The notes under the pieces: model-generated
What the model saw: the letters and a program-made list of their open reading frames with translations, nothing else
The model's database searches: none
Told to the model about the DNA's origin: nothing
Shown: piece by piece, positions 7,140 to 15,858 of the stretch
Numbering within the stretch: the stretch's first letter is position 1
Layout of the letters: the number at the start of each line of letters is the position of its first letter
Translations under genes and position numbers: made by a program
From: Lachnospiraceae bacterium
GTDB taxonomy: Bacteria > Bacillota > Clostridia > Lachnospirales > Lachnospiraceae
NCBI GenBank assembly: GCA_910574715.1
Contig: CAJTCH010000014.1
Span: forward strand, 1 to 64,000
Reading direction: 5' to 3'
Length of the DNA: 64,000 bases

Positions 7140-8394
7140 CTATCGCAAGCTGAAGTTCAGCATATTGCTCCAGACGGTCCTGGTCACCGCGCTGACGGTC
7201 CTGGTCGGAGGATTCATTCTCAATTATGTGATCGACGGTATCTATAACGATACCTTCGCGGAGATGTTCGTAGAATTCCTGATGTCTCTGAATATGAAGG
7301 AGAAGACGGCTATTAATCTGTACTGGAAGCTGATCGGCAATAATAAGTACTTCTTTATTATCGTCGGCTTCCTGCTCCTTTTTGCGCTGTTTTATTATGC
7401 GGCGTTGTCCAAGATGATGAAGTATGTAGACCAGATCGGGGACGGGATCGAGAATATCCTTGCGGAGTCCACGGAGCCGATTCATCTCATCACAGAGCTG
7501 AAGCCGATCGAGATCCGGTTAAATGAGATCAAAGCGACTCTAAAACGGCAGGAATTGGAGGCGGAAGAGGGTGAGAAGAAGAAGAGCGACCTGGTACTCT
7601 TCCTGGCGCACGATCTGAAGACTCCGCTGACCTCCATCGTCGCCTACCTGAGTATGCTGGACAGCCATACCGAGATGCCGGAGGAGAACCGGATCAAATA
7701 TACGCATATAGCGCTGGAGAAATCCATCCGTCTAGGAGAACTGATCAATGAATTTTTCGATATCACCCGGTATAATTTCCAGGATATTGAGCTGGAAGCA
7801 GTGGAGATCAACCTGTCTTTTATGCTGGAGCAGCTGGCGGACGAGCTGTACGGGGTTCTGCAGGAGAAGCGTCTGGCCTGTGAGGTGGACGTGGAGGATA
7901 ACCTGGTCGTATACGGGGACCCGGATAAGCTTGCCCGGGTATTTGACAATATATTGCGGAATGCGATCGCATACTGCCATGAGAATACGGAGATACGGAT
8001 AGAAGCCCGGATGAAGGAACGGGACGTTGAGATCGTATTTGTGAATCAGGGAGATAAGATCCCGGGAGCGATGCTCCAGACGATATTCGAGAAGTTTTAC
8101 CGTGTCGACGGTTCCCGTTCCAGCGGGACCGGAGGCGCAGGTCTGGGACTTGCGATTGCAAAGGAGATTGTAGGACTGCACGGCGGCAGGATCCGCGCGA
8201 AGAGCGACGATATCCGGACACAGTTTATTGTGGAGCTGCCGGTGAAGACGGAGAAGGAAGAAGGGACAGCAGATGAAGTTCATACACATCGCAGACGTGC
8301 ATTTGGGGGCAAAACCGGACGCAGGAAGCGCGTACAGCGCAAAGAGGGAAAAGGAGATCTGGAACAGCCTGGCAAGGGTGACAGAGATCTGTAA
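7129..8394 (+). CDS. Membrane sensor histidine kinase (VanS-like)
   Basis: A 421-residue kinase: TTG start overlapping the regulator, transmembrane helices about 12-36 and 74-93 with a short extracytoplasmic loop between them, linker, HisKA domain with phospho-accepting H161 in FLAHDLKTPLTS, then HATPase with N-box NILRNAIAYCHEN and glycine box GTGGAGLGLAIAKEIV. The kinase fold should end near FIVELPVKTEKEE. The frame nevertheless runs on for about 35 basic residues (HRRRAFGG...GKGDRDL), overlapping the next gene by 122 bases. The extension is either a true extra tail or the result of a lost stop codon. It pairs with the VanR-like regulator; the signal is unknown. Confidence 0.88.
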   Translation: MKNNYRKLKFSILLQTVLVTALTVLVGGFILNYVIDGIYNDTFAEMFVEFLMSLNMKEKTAINLYWKLIGNNKYFFIIVGFLLLFALFYYAALSKMMKYVDQIGDGIENILAESTEPIHLITELKPIEIRLNEIKATLKRQELEAEEGEKKKSDLVLFLAHDLKTPLTSIVAYLSMLDSHTEMPEENRIKYTHIALEKSIRLGELINEFFDITRYNFQDIELEAVEINLSFMLEQLADELYGVLQEKRLACEVDVEDNLVVYGDPDKLARVFDNILRNAIAYCHENTEIRIEARMKERDVEIVFVNQGDKIPGAMLQTIFEKFYRVDGSRSSGTGGAGLGLAIAKEIVGLHGGRIRAKSDDIRTQFIVELPVKTEKEEGTADEVHTHRRRAFGGKTGRRKRVQRKEGKGDLEQPGKGDRDL

Positions 8395-9382
8395 TGAAGA
8401 GAAAGCAGAAGTTTTGCTGATCGCGGGAGATTTGTTCCACAGGCAGCCCCTCCTCAGAGAATTGAAGGAAGTGAATAGTCTCTTTGAGAGGATGGCGGAT
8501 ACACAGGTAGTGCTGACAGCCGGAAACCACGATTACCTGAAAAGGGATTCCTATTACCGGACGTTTGAATGGGCGCAGAATGTACATATGATCTTGAGCG
8601 AGGAACTGTCCTGTGTTGAACTGCCGGAATTATCGCTGGCGGTATACGGCATGAGTTATTACGCAAGAGAGATCAGGGAAGGAAGATATGACACGGCGCT
8701 GCCTGAGGGGCGTCAGAGATATGAGATATTGCTGGCTCACGGCGGGGATGAGAGGCATATTCCGATACAGAAAGAGCGTCTGAGTGTGCTTGGCTATGAC
8801 TATGTGGCGCTTGGGCATATCCATAAGCCGCAGATCCTTGCGGATAACCGCTGGAATCTGATGGAGACGCAGTCCAAAGCAGGTACTGTGTATGAGAGCC
8901 GTATCGCATATTCCGGCGCGTTAGAGCCGATCGATAAGAATGATACGGGCAGACACGGATATATTCAAGGAGATCTAACCGGTACGGGCTGCCGGATAGA
9001 ATTCATTCCGTGCGCTTTAAGAGAGTATATTCATCTGCCGGTCATGGCGCAGAAGAAGATGACAGGCCATGGTCTTAAGGAGTGTATCAGAGACAGGATC
9101 AAGGAGCTGGGAATGCAGAATATTTACCGGGTGACGGTGAAGGGTTTCCGCGACCCGGATATCCTGTTCGATCTTAACGATATGGACCCATACGGGAATA
9201 TTACGGATCTGACGGATGAGACGAAGCCGGCCTATGATTTTGCCAGACTTCTTGGGCAGAACAAGGGAGACCTTCTGGGGAGATTTATCGAGAGCCTGAT
9301 GGATTATGATGAGGACAGCGTGGAATACCTGGCGCTGTGTGAAGGCGTGCAGGCGTTAATGGAGACTAGAAGAGGTTTATGA
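8273..9382 (+). CDS. SbcD/YhaO-like DNA exonuclease (metallophosphoesterase)
   Basis: A 369-residue Mre11/SbcD-type calcineurin-like phosphoesterase. Metal-binding motifs are in order: IADVHLGA, LIAGDLFH, TAGNHDYL, LLAHGG and ALGHIHKPQ. A C-terminal capping region follows. Proteins of this length paired with a YhaN-like ATPase are the YhaO family, thought to act in DNA end processing. ATG 8273 is well supported because the motif-bearing N-terminus begins there, even though it lies 122 bases inside the kinase frame. It overlaps the ATPase gene by 4 bases, so the two are translationally coupled. Confidence 0.9.
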   Translation: MKFIHIADVHLGAKPDAGSAYSAKREKEIWNSLARVTEICNEEKAEVLLIAGDLFHRQPLLRELKEVNSLFERMADTQVVLTAGNHDYLKRDSYYRTFEWAQNVHMILSEELSCVELPELSLAVYGMSYYAREIREGRYDTALPEGRQRYEILLAHGGDERHIPIQKERLSVLGYDYVALGHIHKPQILADNRWNLMETQSKAGTVYESRIAYSGALEPIDKNDTGRHGYIQGDLTGTGCRIEFIPCALREYIHLPVMAQKKMTGHGLKECIRDRIKELGMQNIYRVTVKGFRDPDILFDLNDMDPYGNITDLTDETKPAYDFARLLGQNKGDLLGRFIESLMDYDEDSVEYLALCEGVQALMETRRGL

Positions 9383-10935
9383 AGATTCAGGAATTGGAAG
9401 TTAAAAATTTTGGTAAATTTACTGACAGACGCATACAGATGGAAGACGGGATCAATATCCTGTACGGAGAGAACGAATCCGGTAAATCTACGCTCCATAC
9501 ATTTATCAAGGGAATGTTGTATGGAATGGAGAGGGGGCGCGGAAGGGCGTCTGTATATGATACATTCAGCATCTATGAGCCGTGGGAGAATCCCAATTAT
9601 TATTCCGGTTCACTGAGGTTTGAGAGCGGAGGAAAGATATTCCGGATAGACCGGAATTTTGACAGATATAAGAAGAATGCAGAGCTGATCTGCGAGGATG
9701 ACGGAGAGCAGCTCTCGGTTGCGGACGGGGATCTGGAGATGCTGCTTGGCGGGCTGAAGGCTGCAAGCTATGAGAATACGATCTCTGTGGGACAGATGAA
9801 GGTAGAGACCGGGCAGGCGCTGGAGGCAGAATTCAAAAACTATGCGACCAATTATTATACGACGGGGAACAACGAGATCGACCTTGCGGAGACGCTTGGA
9901 TGCCTGCGTGAGAAGAAGAAGACGCTGGAGCGGGAAGTGAAGGAGTCCCTTGTCAGGAAGCAGGCAGAGCGTGAACGGATCGAACAGGAGGCGTCCTATG
10001 TCTGGCGGGACGTACATCATCTGGAAGAAGAGTGCGGACGTATCGCGGAGGAGCTAAGACACCGGCAGGAGAAAGAGATATACGAAGAGGCGGAGAACAC
10101 GGAGAATAAGCGGATGATCGACGAGCTGAGGCCGGATAAGTGGAGGATCCATCCTGTGGAGCTGGTCCTGTTCGCGGTGATCATCGTCCTGGCATTTATG
10201 TTCATCGCAAAGCCCTGGAATTATCTGGTTTCTATCATTATATTTCTGACCTGCGGGGTGTATGTGTGGAACCGGATGAAGGTGGGCAAGAAGCAGGAGA
10301 AGACGCTGCCAGAGATCATACTGGAGGAGATCACGCCTGAGGAAGAGAAGATCCCGTTAGAGAAGCTCAGGTGGGAGTATGCGCATGTGCGGGAAGAACT
10401 TAAGGAGAGACAGATCCAGTATGACAACCTTAAGGAACAGCTCGCCGAGCTGGATGAGGTCAGCGAGGATTTCCGGGAATTTGACAAGAAGAGGATGGCG
10501 ATCCGTCTGGCGGAAGAGAGGCTTAACGAGCTGTCCGGCGAACTGCAGAGGCAGCTTGAGGAACGTCTTAACGGCGCGGCTTCCGAGATTCTTTCTGAGA
10601 TCACTGAGGGCAGGTATACGAAGCTTCTGATCGAAGAGAAGCTCCATATGAGCGTGCTCAAGGAAGGCAGAAGAATTCCGCTTGAGCAGCTGAGCCGCGG
10701 GACGGTGGAGCAGATCTACTTTGCGCTTCGCATGGCGGCCGGCGACGTGCTGCGGGAGGAAGAGTATCCGGTGATATTGGACGATACTTTCGTCTTCTAT
10801 GATGACAGACGTCTTAAGAATACGCTGAAGTGGCTCGCCGGGTACAGGAAGCAGGCGCTGATCTTCACATGCCAGAAGAGAGAGGCGCAGATGTTAGATG
10901 AACTGGGGATCGAGTATCGCCTAGAAAGGATTTGA
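9379..10935 (+). CDS. YhaN/Rad50-like AAA ATPase with central membrane segment
   Basis: A 518-residue SMC-like ATPase, partner of the SbcD-like nuclease. An N-terminal half ATPase with Walker A GENESGKST (about 31-39) is followed by a coiled coil (about 160-240). A strongly hydrophobic segment VELVLFAVIIVLAFMFIAKP and a second one (about 255-295) come next, then a second coil (about 335-400). The C-terminal half carries signature LSRGTVEQIYFALRMA and Walker B YPVILDDTF. B. subtilis YhaN is much longer (over 900 residues) but also has a central membrane part. This is a compact version with short coils, probably tethering the complex to the membrane. It ends at a terminator. Confidence 0.85.
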   Translation: MKIQELEVKNFGKFTDRRIQMEDGINILYGENESGKSTLHTFIKGMLYGMERGRGRASVYDTFSIYEPWENPNYYSGSLRFESGGKIFRIDRNFDRYKKNAELICEDDGEQLSVADGDLEMLLGGLKAASYENTISVGQMKVETGQALEAEFKNYATNYYTTGNNEIDLAETLGCLREKKKTLEREVKESLVRKQAERERIEQEASYVWRDVHHLEEECGRIAEELRHRQEKEIYEEAENTENKRMIDELRPDKWRIHPVELVLFAVIIVLAFMFIAKPWNYLVSIIIFLTCGVYVWNRMKVGKKQEKTLPEIILEEITPEEEKIPLEKLRWEYAHVREELKERQIQYDNLKEQLAELDEVSEDFREFDKKRMAIRLAEERLNELSGELQRQLEERLNGAASEILSEITEGRYTKLLIEEKLHMSVLKEGRRIPLEQLSRGTVEQIYFALRMAAGDVLREEEYPVILDDTFVFYDDRRLKNTLKWLAGYRKQALIFTCQKREAQMLDELGIEYRLERI

Positions 10936-10956
10936 ACCGTTACCGACGGATACAAA

Positions 10957-10995
10957 GAAGGAGAGACAGCCGTCAGACTGTCTCTCCTTTTTTGT
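10957..10995. terminator. Bidirectional terminator between yhaN-like and prs-like genes
   Basis: GGAGAGACAG (10960-10969) pairs with CTGTCTCTCC (10978-10987), followed by six T on the plus strand. It serves convergent genes; part of the stem lies inside the 3' end of the minus-strand PRPP synthetase gene. Confidence 0.85.
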
Positions 10996-12160
10996 ATCTG
11001 TTCACTACATGGTGGATCCTGTCTACAGGATTCAGGATACTGCTGATAGATCCGTCGTGGTTCAGCGTATCGATCATGAGTGCAATATATTTGCTCATAT
11101 CGCAGTTGACATAATAAGGCCGTTCAAGAAGTTCCGGCGTCTGATAGATCAGGTTGGTCGTAAGAACGGCATCCAGGATCCCCTCTTCGTAAGCCTTGTC
11201 GAACTTCTCAAGTCCGTTCGTGAATAATCCGAAGGTTGCAGCGGCGAAGATCCGCCTTGCCTTGCGCTGCTTTAACTGGCGTGCAACATCCAGGATACTG
11301 TCGCCGGAGGAGATCATATCATCCAGTATGATCACATCCTTGCCTTCCACGGAAGAACCCAGGAATTCGTGGGCTACGATCGGGTTGCGTCCGTCGACGA
11401 TCTTCGTGTAATCACGCCGCTTGTAGAACATCCCCATATCCAGGTTCAGCACATTGGCAAGATAGACGGCGCGTCCGGTGGCGCCCTCGTCCGGGCTGAT
11501 CGCCATCATGTGCTCGCTGTCGATCTCAAGGTCGTTGAAACGGCGGAGAAGCCCTTTGATGAATTGATAAGCCGGCCTCACGGTCTCGAATCCGTTCAGA
11601 GGAATCGCGTTCTGTACGCGCGGGTCGTGTGCGTCGAAGGTGATGATATTATCCACACCCATGCGTACCAGCTCCTGAAGAGCAAGCGCACAGTCCAGAG
11701 ATTCGCGGCTGCTTCTCTTGTGCTGCCGGCTCTCGTACAGGAACGGCATTATGACGTTGATCCGTCTTGCTTTGCCTCCGATAGCGGCGATCACACGTTT
11801 CAGATTCTGATAGTGGTCGTCAGGGGACATATGATTGATATGTCCGGTCAGTGAATAAGTCAGACTGTAGTTACAGACATCTATCATGAGATAGATATCT
11901 TTGCCGCGGACGGATTCGTTGATAATGCCCTTGGCTTCCCCGGAGCCAAAACGGGGCACCTTCGCGTCGATCAGGTAAGTATCCCGTTCATAACCATTAT
12001 AAACAACATCGTCCTTAAAAGCATGTCCCTCGTCTCTGCGCCATTTTACAATATAATCGTTTACTTTGCTGCCCATCTCTTTGCAGCCGTCAAGAGCGAT
12101 GATCCCCAAAGCTCCTATCGGTATGTTCTCAAGAATACGGTCATTGCGGCGTAGCATCAT
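10973..12160 (-). CDS. prs: Ribose-phosphate pyrophosphokinase, long variant
   Basis: Makes PRPP from ribose 5-phosphate and ATP for nucleotide, histidine and NAD synthesis. The PRPP loop DDMISSGDSILDVARQLKQR and the segment IITFDAHDPRVQNAIP identify the family. At about 395 residues it is longer than the classical 310-320-residue enzyme. It has an N-terminal extension (ILENIPIGALGIIALDGCKE) and an extended tail, a divergent form seen in Lachnospiraceae. I start at ATG 12160 because GGGAGG lies just upstream; the open frame to 12208 lacks this. It overlaps the end of the dnaC-like gene by about 20 bases, so both share a transcript. Confidence 0.85.
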   Translation of the reverse strand: MMLRRNDRILENIPIGALGIIALDGCKEMGSKVNDYIVKWRRDEGHAFKDDVVYNGYERDTYLIDAKVPRFGSGEAKGIINESVRGKDIYLMIDVCNYSLTYSLTGHINHMSPDDHYQNLKRVIAAIGGKARRINVIMPFLYESRQHKRSSRESLDCALALQELVRMGVDNIITFDAHDPRVQNAIPLNGFETVRPAYQFIKGLLRRFNDLEIDSEHMMAISPDEGATGRAVYLANVLNLDMGMFYKRRDYTKIVDGRNPIVAHEFLGSSVEGKDVIILDDMISSGDSILDVARQLKQRKARRIFAAATFGLFTNGLEKFDKAYEEGILDAVLTTNLIYQTPELLERPYYVNCDMSKYIALMIDTLNHDGSISSILNPVDRIHHVVNRYKKGETV

Positions 12161-13157
12161 TCGTACCTCCCAGGTTAAGTAATTTTTTCTGGATGCGGAT
12201 ATCGTCACCTGTCAGACGCAGGATCGTATAATTGCTGCTTATTCGTGAAAATGTCCGCTCCGAGTAGATGGATTGTATATCATCCAATGCGAGATTGGTT
12301 GATATAATGGTTGATTTCTGTCTCAGGATCCGTTCGTTCAGACAGGTAAATAGCTGTGAAACGGTAAAAGAGTTCGGCAATTCGGTTCCCAGATCATCGA
12401 TGATCAGCAGGTCGCAGTCATAGATATGGCTCTGCATGTCAGGATTCTGCTCTTCGCGCCTGCCGAACTTATTCTGTGCAAACAGATCAAATAACTGGGC
12501 GGCAGTAAAGTAGATCACGGAATAAGAGGTATCGATCAGCTCTTTCGCGATACAGTGCGACAGAAATGTCTTGCCGACCCCGGTGTCCCCATATAGCAAA
12601 ATATTATGAAATTCAGCGGAAAATGTATCTGTGAAATTATGGCATACTTTCAATGCGGTCTGGATTGCTTCCAGTGAAGACCGTCCGGTCTTAGGATCAA
12701 TATGGCTGCGGGAATAGTATTCCAGTGAAAATGTGGAAAAGTTCTCCTTATTAAGGATGTTCTGAAGATTAGACTGCTCATAGAGCAGCCCGATCACTGC
12801 CTTCTTAAGGCAATGGCATTGCCGGTCTCCAATATATCCAGTATCCTGACAGTCCGGACAAGTATAATGAAGCTCCAGGTAGTCTGAGGGCAGCCCGTGG
12901 GAAGTAAGAAGCTGCTGTTTCTTATGGATCAGTGTATGCAGTTCCCCGCGCAGTGAATCAAGGGCGTCGTCATCGCCGCTAAGAAGCCTGTGCGCCTTTT
13001 GAACACTCAGGGATGCGATGGAGCGGTCCAGATCTTCAAGGCCGGGAATCAGGGTATACGCCTTCTGAAAACGGTCTCTGAGCCGGTATTCATTGTTAAG
13101 CCGGCGTTGTTCGTAGACATGCATGATCTGGTCATATTGTGAGTTGGTGAGTGCCAT
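12141..13157 (-). CDS. DnaC/DnaI-type helicase-loader ATPase
   Basis: A 338-residue AAA+ ATPase that loads the replicative helicase onto DNA. The N-terminal helicase-interacting region contains a zinc-binding motif CPDCQDTGYIGDRQCHC (about 110-130). The C-terminal ATPase has Walker A LLYGDTGVGKT, Walker B LLIIDDLGTE and a sensor segment STNLALDDI. This layout matches Firmicutes DnaI/DnaC loaders. It follows a DnaD-domain gene by 55 bases, a conserved primosome pair, and runs into prs. A DnaA-box cluster lies upstream of the pair, so initiation-linked regulation is plausible. Confidence 0.9.
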   Translation of the reverse strand: MALTNSQYDQIMHVYEQRRLNNEYRLRDRFQKAYTLIPGLEDLDRSIASLSVQKAHRLLSGDDDALDSLRGELHTLIHKKQQLLTSHGLPSDYLELHYTCPDCQDTGYIGDRQCHCLKKAVIGLLYEQSNLQNILNKENFSTFSLEYYSRSHIDPKTGRSSLEAIQTALKVCHNFTDTFSAEFHNILLYGDTGVGKTFLSHCIAKELIDTSYSVIYFTAAQLFDLFAQNKFGRREEQNPDMQSHIYDCDLLIIDDLGTELPNSFTVSQLFTCLNERILRQKSTIISTNLALDDIQSIYSERTFSRISSNYTILRLTGDDIRIQKKLLNLGGTNDATPQ

Positions 13158-13212
13158 AGTCGGAAATCTCTCCTTGCAGGTAATGTATTGGGTACAGTAT
13201 GCAGCCCGTTAG

Positions 13213-14223
13213 TTACTGTTGGACCAGACGCCGCTCCAGGGAATCCATGTCGTAAGACCGTCCGGTAAAATTGTTGAACTTGTTGGCCTTGGCGTCGGCT
13301 GCCGGCTTGACGGCAGGCTTCTTGCGGCGTTCCTTCTCCTTCTGGAAATCAGCGTCCAGGCTGTCAATGTCCTTGCGGCAGCGGACCTGCTTGTCCGCCC
13401 AGTTCTTAAGAATCGTATCGGTATATTCGAAATTCGGCTGGTGAATGGTATTCATCGTCCGGTTGCAGGCTTCTAAGATGATATCCAGAGAAAATCCGTA
13501 CTCGTCATTCCACTTCTTAATGTAGGCGGTCTCGGCAGCAGCCGGAGCCCGGCCCTTGATACCGTAGGCGTTCAGTATGGAATAGCAGTTCTTGTTGTAC
13601 AGAACGGCGCTCGCCTTGGCGGCAGATACCGTGGTGAGCTTCTGTTCGCTCCAGGACAGGGCAACCTTCTGGATATAGTGCATGCTCTTGTGACCGTTCT
13701 CGACACAATATTCGATCAGATATTCGATCAGCTCGGCCGACATATGGAGCGTATCGTAGAAGTAAGTGATCGTATCAATATCTACAGACGAGAGTGTCTT
13801 GCCTAGGTACTGCTCCGCAACAAAGAGCAGCTCCTTGAATTCCTTGCGTTCCCGGTACTGTTGGATATTCGGTACGGAAGCCGGCGGCGTGTCAGTGTCA
13901 GGAAGAGCATCGGAGGACGCAGAGACTGACGGCGTGTGAGATGGAGCCGGCGGCTCGTCCGTCTCGGACTGCTCATGGTAATCCACCAGATCCATATTCT
14001 TCCAGTATTTTAATGCACGGCGGATATCCTTCTCCGTGCATTCCAGGATATCTGCCATCTCAGAGACTGACAGAATCCCTTCCGTCCTGTTCATGTGACG
14101 CAGAAGAAGGAGATATACTTTCACGTATTCGCCGTTCGCCATGGGCATATAACGGTCTATAAATTCATTCTCGAGCACAGTGGTATTGCACTGTGCGTAA
14201 TTAGTCAGGGTTAATTTCGTCAT
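13213..14223 (-). CDS. DnaD-domain primosome protein
   Basis: A 336-residue replication-restart/initiation protein. The N-terminal winged helix (about 25-85, SVSEMADILECTEKDIRRAL) is followed by a disordered acidic/proline linker (about 88-120). A DnaD/DnaB_2 domain comes next (about 125-200, KELLFVAEQYLGKTLSSVDI), then a second helical repeat with YIKKWNDEYGFSLDIILEAC. DnaD works with DnaB/DnaI to load the helicase. ATG 14223 stands 15 bases after AAAGGAGG, an unusually long spacing, but upstream frames are closed. It heads the dnaD-dnaC-prs unit. Confidence 0.88.
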   Translation of the reverse strand: MTKLTLTNYAQCNTTVLENEFIDRYMPMANGEYVKVYLLLLRHMNRTEGILSVSEMADILECTEKDIRRALKYWKNMDLVDYHEQSETDEPPAPSHTPSVSASSDALPDTDTPPASVPNIQQYRERKEFKELLFVAEQYLGKTLSSVDIDTITYFYDTLHMSAELIEYLIEYCVENGHKSMHYIQKVALSWSEQKLTTVSAAKASAVLYNKNCYSILNAYGIKGRAPAAAETAYIKKWNDEYGFSLDIILEACNRTMNTIHQPNFEYTDTILKNWADKQVRCRKDIDSLDADFQKEKERRKKPAVKPAADAKANKFNNFTGRSYDMDSLERRLVQQ

Positions 14224-14271
14224 GATATTTATGCCAAGCCTCCTTTTGCGGTTGGTTCATTCGTAAGAGCT

Positions 14272-14277
14272 ATTATA
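14272..14277 (-). promoter_or_regulatory. dnaD -10 element
   Basis: On the minus strand TATAAT lies here about 49 bases before the dnaD start; the -35 region (TTTTTT) is poor. A poor -35 agrees with a promoter that needs help from an activator such as DnaA bound at 14330-14361, but that is inference. Confidence 0.45.
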
Positions 14278-14329
14278 GCATCAGAAGGCCGGACAAAAAA
14301 GTAATTTTTGAGTCAAAATCCATGTTTTT

Positions 14330-14361
14330 TGTGGATAAAAATCTGTGGAAAATGTGGATAA
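14330..14361. promoter_or_regulatory. Cluster of three DnaA boxes upstream of dnaD-dnaC
   Basis: TGTGGATAA, the complement of the consensus DnaA box TTATCCACA, is present exactly at 14330-14338 and 14353-14361. A one-mismatch copy TGTGGAAAA lies at 14344-14352. All face the same way, the last two abutting, in the 138-base gap between murC and dnaD and about 55-85 bases upstream of the dnaD -10. Confidence 0.65.
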
Positions 14362-15741
14362 CTAACGCTTCAAAAGCTCTTCCCCAATGTTTACAACGTC
14401 TCCGGCGCCCATAGTTATCAACAAGTCCCCGTTCTGGCATCTTTCCACACAGAAATCTTCGATCTCACGGAAGGAAGGATAGTAATATGCATCGCAGCCT
14501 TTCGCCCTCAGCGCCTTGGCAAGCTCCTCCGAAGTGATCCCAAGCGTGTCCGTCTCCCTTGCGGCATAGATGTCGGCAAGGATCACATGATCGGTATCCG
14601 CCAGGGCGTCGATGAATTCCGGGAAAAGCGCCTTAGTACGGGTGTAGGTATGAGGCTGGAAGACACACCAGAGCTCTCTGTGGGGGTAATTGCGCGCGGC
14701 TGCCAGGGAAGCCCTGATCTCTGTCGGGTGATGCGCATAGTCGTCGATGATGGTAACGCCGTCTCTCTCGCCTTTGTATTCAAAACGCCGGTCTGTTCCG
14801 CGGAAATCCTTCAAGCCTTCCCTGACCGCAGCGGGAGGAACCGACAGGAGTCCGGCTGCCGCGATGGCCGCCAGCGCATTGGATACATTGTGTTCTCCGC
14901 CTACGGAAAGAGAGATCCGATCTATATATTTCCCGTCTTTGGACAGGTCAAAGGAAGCTTCGCCCATCTCATTGTAAGAGATATTCCCGGCGCTGTAACA
15001 ATAAGAAGGATCATTGCCGTATGTTATGATCCGGCAGCGCAAACCGTCCGTGATCTCGGCAAGATCCGGGATGGCTCCGTTGACGATCAGGGTCCCGTCC
15101 TCTGGAAGAAGGGCGGCGAACCGGCGGAAAGAGTTGCGGATGTCGTCAAGATCCTTGAAGAAATCAAGATGGTCCGCGTCAATATTCAGGATGATGCTGA
15201 TCTTAGGGAAGAAATGCAGGAAGCTGTTGGTGTATTCGCAGGCCTCCGTGACAAATACTTCCGAACCTCCGACCCGGATGTTGCCGCCGATGGCCTTCAG
15301 GATGCCGCCAACGGAGATGGTCGGGTCTTTCTTGCCGGCAAGCAGGATATGGGACAGCATGGAAGTTGTCGTCGTCTTGCCGTGGGTGCCGGATACTGCA
15401 ACAGGAGTAGCGTAATTGGTCATAAGCTGGCCGAGAAGCTCGGCGCGGCTCAGCATAGGAAGTCCCTGACGCTTTGCCTCCTGGTATTCTTCGTTGTCTT
15501 CGCGGATCGCTGCCGTGTATATTATGACGTTGATCCCGGATATAATATTAGAAGCTTTCTGCCCGCAGAACACGGCGGCGCCCAGATTCTCCAGATGATG
15601 TGTCAGGGCGGACTCTTTGTTGTCGGATCCGGAGACGCGGAATCCTTCCTTCAGCAGGATCTCGGCAAGACCGCTCATGCTGATGCCGCCAATGCCGATA
15701 AAGTGTACGTGTACAGGCTGTTGAAAATTAATTTTATACAT
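14362..15741 (-). CDS. murC: UDP-N-acetylmuramate--L-alanine ligase
   Basis: A 459-residue Mur ligase that adds L-alanine to UDP-MurNAc, the first peptide step of peptidoglycan synthesis. The N-terminal nucleotide-sugar-binding loop HFIGIGGISMSGLAEILL, the ATP loop VSGTHGKTTTTSMLSHIL (about 110), the central AITDG/EACEYTNSFLHFFP block and the C-terminal RRFEYKG and DDYAHHPTEI motifs are all present at normal spacing. It lies alone rather than in a dcw cluster. Its promoter lies in the AT-rich gap shared with divergent glgC. Confidence 0.96.
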   Translation of the reverse strand: MYKINFQQPVHVHFIGIGGISMSGLAEILLKEGFRVSGSDNKESALTHHLENLGAAVFCGQKASNIISGINVIIYTAAIREDNEEYQEAKRQGLPMLSRAELLGQLMTNYATPVAVSGTHGKTTTTSMLSHILLAGKKDPTISVGGILKAIGGNIRVGGSEVFVTEACEYTNSFLHFFPKISIILNIDADHLDFFKDLDDIRNSFRRFAALLPEDGTLIVNGAIPDLAEITDGLRCRIITYGNDPSYCYSAGNISYNEMGEASFDLSKDGKYIDRISLSVGGEHNVSNALAAIAAAGLLSVPPAAVREGLKDFRGTDRRFEYKGERDGVTIIDDYAHHPTEIRASLAAARNYPHRELWCVFQPHTYTRTKALFPEFIDALADTDHVILADIYAARETDTLGITSEELAKALRAKGCDAYYYPSFREIEDFCVERCQNGDLLITMGAGDVVNIGEELLKR

Positions 15742-15858
15742 AAGATACCTTCCTCATAAAAAAATAGCGGTCATAAAAATAATATTCTATTCATATTATT
15801 ATATACATATATGGTAAAAAAACCAAGTCAAAATTTTTTGTGATATTTTAATAAAATG

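Noticed and set aside
14587-15759. A 390-codon open frame on the plus strand opposite murC
   Set aside because: It is antisense to conserved murC, lacks a ribosome site and shows no domain; the Mur ligase motifs are on the other strand.
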